Positions 59,636-64,000 of a stretch of DNA of 64,000 nt are shown here, piece by piece; within the stretch, counting starts at the first letter, position 1, and each line of letters begins with the position of its first letter. This DNA is from Thermoanaerobaculia bacterium (GTDB lineage Bacteria; Acidobacteriota; Thermoanaerobaculia; Thermoanaerobaculales; Sulfomarinibacteraceae): positions 62,001-126,000 of the forward strand of contig JAMOWA010000047.1 of NCBI GenBank assembly GCA_027061805.1. The letters are read 5' to 3'. The position numbers and the translations under genes were made by a program. Below the pieces are notes generated by a model that was not told the DNA's origin, searched no databases, and saw only the letters and a list, made by a program, of their open reading frames with translations.

Positions 59636-60486
59636 GGACGGCCCCCTCCCGCGACCCGGCGGCGGCCCGGTGCCGCGCCCGGGGCGGCCGGCGTCCCGGC
59701 GGGGGAGGGAAGGGGCCGCTCCGCCACGGCCAGCTCCCGCACCCGCCGCTCCCCCGGGGCCTCCCCGCGCCGGCGGAGCACCGTGGCCTCCAGCGGGAGC
59801 CCCTCGAGCAGCGGCACCCCCTCCCGCCGCCCGCTCCACAGGCCCCGGCCGCCCCCCAGCCGGAGCACCGCCCGGGCGGCGTGCCCCGTCACCGGGTGGG
59901 GCGAGCCCACCAGCAGCGCGTTCCCGTGCTCCCGGACGGCGCGGGCCAGGCGCATCCAGGCCCCGGGGCCCACCCGGCCCCGGAGGGGCGGCAGCCCCAG
60001 GTCCAGGGCCACCAGGGGCAGCCCCGCCCCCAGCAGCAGCTCCGCGCACTCCAGGGCCTCCGCGAGCCGCCGGGGCCGCAGCCACAGCAGGCGCGCCAGG
60101 TCCACCCCCGCCGCCTCCGCGGGTCGGGGGTCCAGGTGGTCCCCCAGGTCCACGAGCCCCGCGGGCTCCCCCATCCCCGTCACCACGGCCAGCGCCGAGA
60201 TCAGGGTGGCCAGGCGCCCCGAGGAGCGCGAGCCCGAGAGCTCCACCACGGCCCCCCGCGGCAGGCCGCCGCCCAGCAACCCGTCCAGCGCCTCCACCCC
60301 CGTGGGCAGGGGCGGTTCCGGTTCCCGCCGCCGCGCCTCCCGCAGCAGCTCCGCCGCCCGGAACACCCGCCCCCGGAGCTCCTCCGGCACCTCCACCCGC
60401 CGCCCCGGCCGTCTCGCCGAGGGGTGCGCCACCACCGGCGCCGGCAGCGGCCGCGAAGCGGGAACGGGGTGCTCGGAAACCTCCAC
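59632..60486 (-). CDS. imuA: ImuA (RecA-like accessory protein of the mutasome)
   Basis: 284 aa. RecA/SulA-like core: TGVEALDGLLGGGLPRGAVV and a degenerate Walker A (GSRSSGRLAT, arginine in place of lysine), then AGLVDLGDHLDP and GLPLVALDLGLPPLRG. ImuA partners ImuB and DnaE2 in damage-induced mutagenesis. GTG 60486 is chosen because GGAGG ends about 4 bases upstream and the promoter lies 22 bases before it. The nucleotide site is unlikely to hydrolyse ATP like RecA. Confidence 0.85.
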   Translation of the reverse strand: MEVSEHPVPASRPLPAPVVAHPSARRPGRRVEVPEELRGRVFRAAELLREARRREPEPPLPTGVEALDGLLGGGLPRGAVVELSGSRSSGRLATLISALAVVTGMGEPAGLVDLGDHLDPRPAEAAGVDLARLLWLRPRRLAEALECAELLLGAGLPLVALDLGLPPLRGRVGPGAWMRLARAVREHGNALLVGSPHPVTGHAARAVLRLGGGRGLWSGRREGVPLLEGLPLEATVLRRRGEAPGERRVRELAVAERPLPSPAGTPAAPGAAPGRRRVAGGGRP

Positions 60487-60507
60487 GGGACCTCCTCCGT
60501 GCCCTCC

Positions 60508-60536
60508 AGTATAGGTGTACAAGAGGTGTAAATCAA
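60508..60536 (-). promoter_or_regulatory. imuA promoter with direct-repeat operator
   Basis: On the minus strand TTGATT (60531-60536), exactly 17 bases, then TATACT (60508-60513). Inside and across the elements are two copies of TACACCT (60524-60530 and 60513-60519) separated by 4 bases, an 11-base period. This is a good candidate site for a damage-responsive repressor; it is not the known LexA form (GTTC-N7-GTTC or CTGT-N8-ACAG). Confidence 0.7.
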
Positions 60537-60633
60537 GAACGAGCCCTCTCCGGACAGGGTCCGGGTTCGCCTCGGATCGTCCGGGGTTCCCGGAGAGGAG
60601 CCGGCTCGGGAATCGGGGAGGGAGAGTCCCGGT

Positions 60634-61062
60634 ATGGCTGTCGTGGACTTCTCGTTCTTCGTTGGACTCATCCTGGCGCTGGTCTGGACGGGGCGAAGGA
60701 TCTACCTCAGGAGGAGACGGAGACCACTGGAAGGCAACGGGCCGGGGTCGACAAGCCCTGGAGAGGTGGGGTGGGCAGTTGCGATTTCGGTGTTCCTCTT
60801 CCCGATCCTGATCCTGGCGGCACTCTACCTCGCACGCGGTTCCCTGATCCTCTTTGCCTTCCTGCTCGAGCCCTTCCCGCTTCCCGGCCTGCTGGGTCTG
60901 GGAATCTGGGCGATTCTGGCCACGTCTGCATCGTTCATGGCCTTTTCCTTCACGTTCTTCGTGATCGAGCGGATCTGGCCGGCGTCGGGTCCGGAACCGG
61001 ACCCCGCCAGCAAGCCAGCCACCCCTGTTCCCCCGCAAGATCATGAATCCGCGGGGTCCTGA
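60634..61062 (+). CDS. Small integral membrane protein, unknown
   Basis: 142 aa with three hydrophobic helices (FFVGLILALVWTG, VAISVFLFPILILAALYLAR, LGLGIWAILATSASFMAFSF) and a proline-rich C-terminal tail. No family is recognised. ATG 60634 has GGGAGGGAG 8-10 bases upstream. Divergent from imuA; about 100 bases separate it from the imuA promoter. Codon bias supports a real gene. Confidence 0.65.
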   Translation: MAVVDFSFFVGLILALVWTGRRIYLRRRRRPLEGNGPGSTSPGEVGWAVAISVFLFPILILAALYLARGSLILFAFLLEPFPLPGLLGLGIWAILATSASFMAFSFTFFVIERIWPASGPEPDPASKPATPVPPQDHESAGS

Positions 61063-61339
61063 GGGATCGGGAGAGCGAAGAGATGGCGGATGAGCACCCG
61101 GCGGAGGGTGAATGATTGGTCGGGGTGCGGCTGGTGGGAGGAGTGGGGACGCAGCCTATCGTCGACTCCTCATGCATCTGGGTGAGGTCATCGCGCTGGC
61201 AGGGACGGGTTTGGCGCGCCATGTGGCGATATGATGGAGTCACGACGATGCCAGGAACCGCCTGCGGGCATCTCTGGAGGCATCAGGGCGCTTGAAGGAG
61301 GCTGCAATTTCTCAATGGCACCCCTGGCAACTGTTCGAG

Positions 61340-61422
61340 TCCTGGATGGAGGTGGATTTCCGCGGCATCGGTCCCCATCCACCCGGGAGAATGAACCACG
61401 GATTCCACTGATTTTCCGGAGA
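61340..61422 (+). repeat. Dispersed repeat family A, copy 3
   Basis: Best match to copy 2. Blocks AGTCCTGGATGGAGGTGGAT, CCGCGGCATCGGTCCCC, CGGGAGAATGAACCACGGAT and GATTTTCCGGAG. Confidence 0.78.
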
Positions 61423-61546
61423 AAGAAGAAGATAGAAAACACACGGACATCCGTACGATGTCACGCCGGGCAGCTGGGTATGACCTTCAGAGAGTCTTGC
61501 AACCGTCTGACTTTTCACGGAGGCGTCCGAGGGGGGTGGGGCCAAT

Positions 61547-61575
61547 GGAGCGCGGGCTTGAGCCCGCATGGTCCC
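61547..61575 (+). repeat. Repeat family C, half copy
   Basis: TGGAGCGCGGGCTTGAGCCC, then GCATGG. It matches the left arm of the hairpin at 53713-53813 except for one base in the loop. The right arm is absent. Confidence 0.75.
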
Positions 61576-61637
61576 CCCCACGTCCTCCTCCGACGCCGCC
61601 AACACTCCACATGACCGGGTCCGTCACCGTTGTGGGC

Positions 61638-61666
61638 TTACCGGGATCGTGGGGATATCCTACAAT
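61638..61666 (+). promoter_or_regulatory. Promoter of the large exported repeat protein
   Basis: TTACCG (61638-61643), exactly 17 bases, then TACAAT (61661-61666). The start of transcription would fall near 61673, about 38 bases before ATG 61712, with a weak GGAGG at 61699. Confidence 0.6.
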
Positions 61667-61711
61667 GGGATCCGGCGGGAGCAACACCTCGATCACACGG
61701 AGGCACAGAGG

Positions 61712-64000
61712 ATGAGCAGCACGAAGGCCAATCTCATGTTGGCCGTGGCGCTGGCGGCGGCAATGGTCCCCAACCTGGCCCGTGGCGGCAAGAGGACCGT
61801 CGCCACCGCCGACGAGCCCCAGGTGCTCGTCGGCGCGGCGGAGACCCGGGGGGTCGCGGGGACCCACTGGGTCTCGTCGCTCTCGGTGCTCAACCCGAGC
61901 GCCGAAAGCGCCACCGTCACGGTGGCGTTCTACGCCTTCGGGGACGCCTCCGGCGCCCCGAAGGCCACGATGGAAACCATCGTCCCGGCGGGAGACCACG
62001 TCGTCTACGACGACATCGTCTCCCGTCTCGGGCTCCAGGGTGTCGCAGGCACCCTGGAGATCACGTCCTCTTCGCCCGTGCTCACGGGCATGCGGACGTA
62101 CAACCAGACGGAAGAAGGGACGTACGGGCAGTACGTTCCCGTCTCCATCGCGACGGAAGGGGCCGTCATTCCCGGCGTCCGGGAAGACGACTTCTTTCGA
62201 AGCAACCTTGGGATCTTCAACCCCGGGGAGAGCGATGCCACCGTGACGGTAAACGGCGTCGCGCAAACCCTGCCCGCCCTCACGGGCTGGCAGAAGCGCT
62301 TCACCGACATCGTCGGTGGAATCACCAAGCCCACCTCGGTGGAGCTGGGAGGGACTCCGGTCCACTCATACCTCTCCGTGGTGGACAACGGATCCGGCGA
62401 TCCCACCTACCTCGTCCCCGTCGCTCCGGCGACGAACGGGACACTGGTGGGGATCGCCCACGCCAACGGCGTGGGCGGGTCCGTCTGGCGATCCGACATC
62501 TTCGTCCACGCGGACGAAGATGCGACCGTTTACCTGGAGTTCTGCCCGTGGGGGCAGAATTCAGGGACATCCCTCCCGGGAGTGGACATTCAGGCCGGGG
62601 AAACCCTCCTTCTGGAGGATCCCCTCGGTGTCCACGGCATGGAGAACGCCGGCGGAATGCTCCGCTGGGCCTCCACCGCCAAGGTGTCCGTCTCCGCCCG
62701 CACGTACAACACGGGCGGGACAACGGGAACCTACGGGCAGGGCATCATGCCCGCCCGTATCGTTGAGGAAGAGGAAGGATACTTCCTCTTCGCGAGGGAG
62801 GACGAAGCTTTTCGTTCCAACCTCGCCATCTTCAACCCCGGAAATGAGGACGTCACCTACACGGTGACGTTCCACGATGCAGAGGGCGCCCACGAGGGCA
62901 CCCTCACCGTGCCGGCAGGGTCCGCCCTGCAGGTCGGGCACGTCATCACTTCGCTCCTCGGGCTCTCGGGCCCTCGGAGCGGATACATCACGGTAAGCGG
63001 GGCGCCCTTCTCGGGCTACCTGTCCGTGGTAGATAACATCACCGGTGACGGGATCACCGTCACCTCGCAGGTGTACGAAAAGCCTGCGGAGAACCACGCC
63101 CCGGTGCTCACTGGCGTTGACACGCCCGCGAGCGCCCAGGTCGGAGAAACGGTGACCTTCCGTTTCTCCACGGCGGATGAAGACGGCGACGCCGTCACCA
63201 TCCGCTTCCGCAAGGATCAGTCTTCGGACTGGTCCGAGTGGACGACAGCCTCGGAGGGCGCCCCCACGTCCTTCTCCGTCGGCTACGACGCCGAAGGGAC
63301 ATACTCGTGGGACGCCGAAGCGACGGACGGCTCCGCCGTCACGTCGCTCAGCGGTGACATCCAAGTCACCGCTGTCCCGACGTTCACGCTCCGCGTGACC
63401 GTCGGGTACGGCGCCACCGGAACGCCCGAAAGTGGCGTCTACTCTTACGAGGAAGGGACGCAAGTCTCCTACTCGTATGAATTGGCAGATACCTGCCACG
63501 AAAACCTTAGGGTCTTCGTGGACGGGACTCTGTCCGATAACGACGGTGTGATTACCATGGACGGTGATCACACCGTCAACGTGACCACCGAAACCGTCAC
63601 GTACCAAATCCACGCCGTATCCGGCGCGGGGGGAAGCATCTCCCCGTCCGGATGGATTTCCGTGGATTGCGGAGCATCGCGGAGCTTTTCTATCCGCGCG
63701 AACGCCGGCTACCAGGTTGCTGACGTTCTCGTGGACGGCTCTTCCGTGGGAGCGGTCACGCAGTACACATTCACGAATGTGACTGCCGACCACACGATCA
63801 CCGCGACGTTCTCCGCGACGTCGCATGTGATTACCGCATCTAGCGGTAACGGTGGAATCATCTCTCCTTCGGGAGAGGTTACCGTGAGTGATGGTGAAGA
63901 CCAATCGTTTACCATCACCCCGGACGAAGGCTACGAAGTGGCTGACGTCTTGGTGGACGGCTCTTCCGTGGGAGCGGTCACGCAGTACACGTTCACGAAC
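61712..64000 (+). CDS. Large exported repeat protein, open at window end
   Basis: At least 763 codons without a stop. A signal peptide (MLAVALAAAMVPNLARG) is followed by four alternating ~110-residue beta units (SVLNPSAESATVTV; FFRSNLGIFNPGESDA; SVWRSDIFVHADEDA; AFRSNLAIFNPGNEDV), each pair closing with RTYN..TYGQ-like text. They are homologous to the two-unit protein at 40545. A fibronectin-like region follows near residues 455-560 (VLTGVDTPASAQVGETVTF), then InlB-type B-repeats (VADVLVDGSSVGAVTQYTFT) continue past the window edge. Codons carry more A/T at third positions than the neighbours. Likely a surface or secreted adhesin. Confidence 0.85.
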   Translation, partial: MSSTKANLMLAVALAAAMVPNLARGGKRTVATADEPQVLVGAAETRGVAGTHWVSSLSVLNPSAESATVTVAFYAFGDASGAPKATMETIVPAGDHVVYDDIVSRLGLQGVAGTLEITSSSPVLTGMRTYNQTEEGTYGQYVPVSIATEGAVIPGVREDDFFRSNLGIFNPGESDATVTVNGVAQTLPALTGWQKRFTDIVGGITKPTSVELGGTPVHSYLSVVDNGSGDPTYLVPVAPATNGTLVGIAHANGVGGSVWRSDIFVHADEDATVYLEFCPWGQNSGTSLPGVDIQAGETLLLEDPLGVHGMENAGGMLRWASTAKVSVSARTYNTGGTTGTYGQGIMPARIVEEEEGYFLFAREDEAFRSNLAIFNPGNEDVTYTVTFHDAEGAHEGTLTVPAGSALQVGHVITSLLGLSGPRSGYITVSGAPFSGYLSVVDNITGDGITVTSQVYEKPAENHAPVLTGVDTPASAQVGETVTFRFSTADEDGDAVTIRFRKDQSSDWSEWTTASEGAPTSFSVGYDAEGTYSWDAEATDGSAVTSLSGDIQVTAVPTFTLRVTVGYGATGTPESGVYSYEEGTQVSYSYELADTCHENLRVFVDGTLSDNDGVITMDGDHTVNVTTETVTYQIHAVSGAGGSISPSGWISVDCGASRSFSIRANAGYQVADVLVDGSSVGAVTQYTFTNVTADHTITATFSATSHVITASSGNGGIISPSGEVTVSDGEDQSFTITPDEGYEVADVLVDGSSVGAVTQYTFTN
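63719..64000 (+). repeat. In-gene direct repeat, 222-bp period (InlB B-repeat)
   Basis: A ~60-bp block around GTGGACGGCTCTTCCGTGGG recurs at 63731 and 63953 with a period of 222 bases (74 codons) and only a few differences. The near-identity at DNA level over third positions points to recent duplication or gene conversion. Confidence 0.85.

Larger units (their letters stand above)
61063..61711. other. Gene-free gap with repeats A and C and a promoter
   Basis: About 650 bases. No credible ORF. It contains family A copy 3, a family C half copy and the promoter of the large exported protein. Confidence 0.7.

Noticed and set aside
61630-62766. Arg/Gly-rich ORF overlapping the large exported protein
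   Set aside because: Out of frame with the signal peptide and repeat units of the real gene starting at 61712.

Overview
The window is very GC-rich DNA from a diderm (Gram-negative) bacterium. The evidence is type-A-like RNase P RNA, several lipoprotein and signal-peptide genes, MacA-type periplasmic adaptors and predicted outer-membrane barrels. The mix of FHA-GGDEF, Ser/Thr kinase, paired DUF4097 proteins, and exported proteins built from 'YWRSDV / FRTNVGIF / RTY..TYGQ' repeats suggests Acidobacteriota (Thermoanaerobaculia-like). That placement is inference; no 16S or ribosomal protein gene is present.

Layout. (1) 1-10119: a tight plus-strand operon encoding an HD-domain protein, a GAF/histidine-kinase-like sensor, a stand-alone receiver-like protein, and a longer paralogue of the first HD protein, plus a 75-aa ORF. 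I do not recognise this combination; it is the best candidate for a new signalling system. A convergent FHA-diguanylate cyclase follows. (2) 11496-14619: a wrecked napD-napA locus with an intact FNR/HcpR-type palindrome upstream, rnpB with promoter, a BNR-repeat protein apparently fused to the tail of exonuclease III, and an NAD-dependent epimerase. (3) 14803-22753 (minus): an eroded lanthipeptide-type cluster. It holds a truncated LanB, a LanC tail and the tail of an ABC exporter among intact FtsX permeases, an ATPase and a MacA adaptor. (4) 23037-35289: an IS3 fragment, two DUF4097 proteins, a TPR protein, a DUF4003 protein, a Ser/Thr kinase, a HEPN/Swt1-like protein, a DUF6600-like exported protein, a lipoprotein PCMT, an amidohydrolase and an asparaginase tail. 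(5) 35366-48635: NhaC antiporter, PlsC, S9 peptidase, exported repeat protein, cysteine synthase, two envelope proteins, and a tetR-ACAD-phosphotransferase operon resembling a split ACAD10/11. (6) 48795-61062: TPR protein, TrmJ-like methylase, rhomboid fusion, AMMECR1 plus a coupled small gene, then dnaE2 and imuAB separated by foreign-looking DNA. (7) 61712-end: a large exported repeat protein that runs off the window.

Two themes cut across the window. First, at least seven genes are severed (napDA, xth tail, LanB/ABC junction, LanC tail, IS3 orfA, asparaginase tail, YfhO-like head), which points to repeated deletions or to collapsed assembly. Second, intergenic DNA carries at least three dispersed repeat families and low-complexity tandem repeats. 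Starts are often resolved by ATGA/GTGA overlaps, and several promoters sit so close to the start codon that leaderless transcripts are likely.
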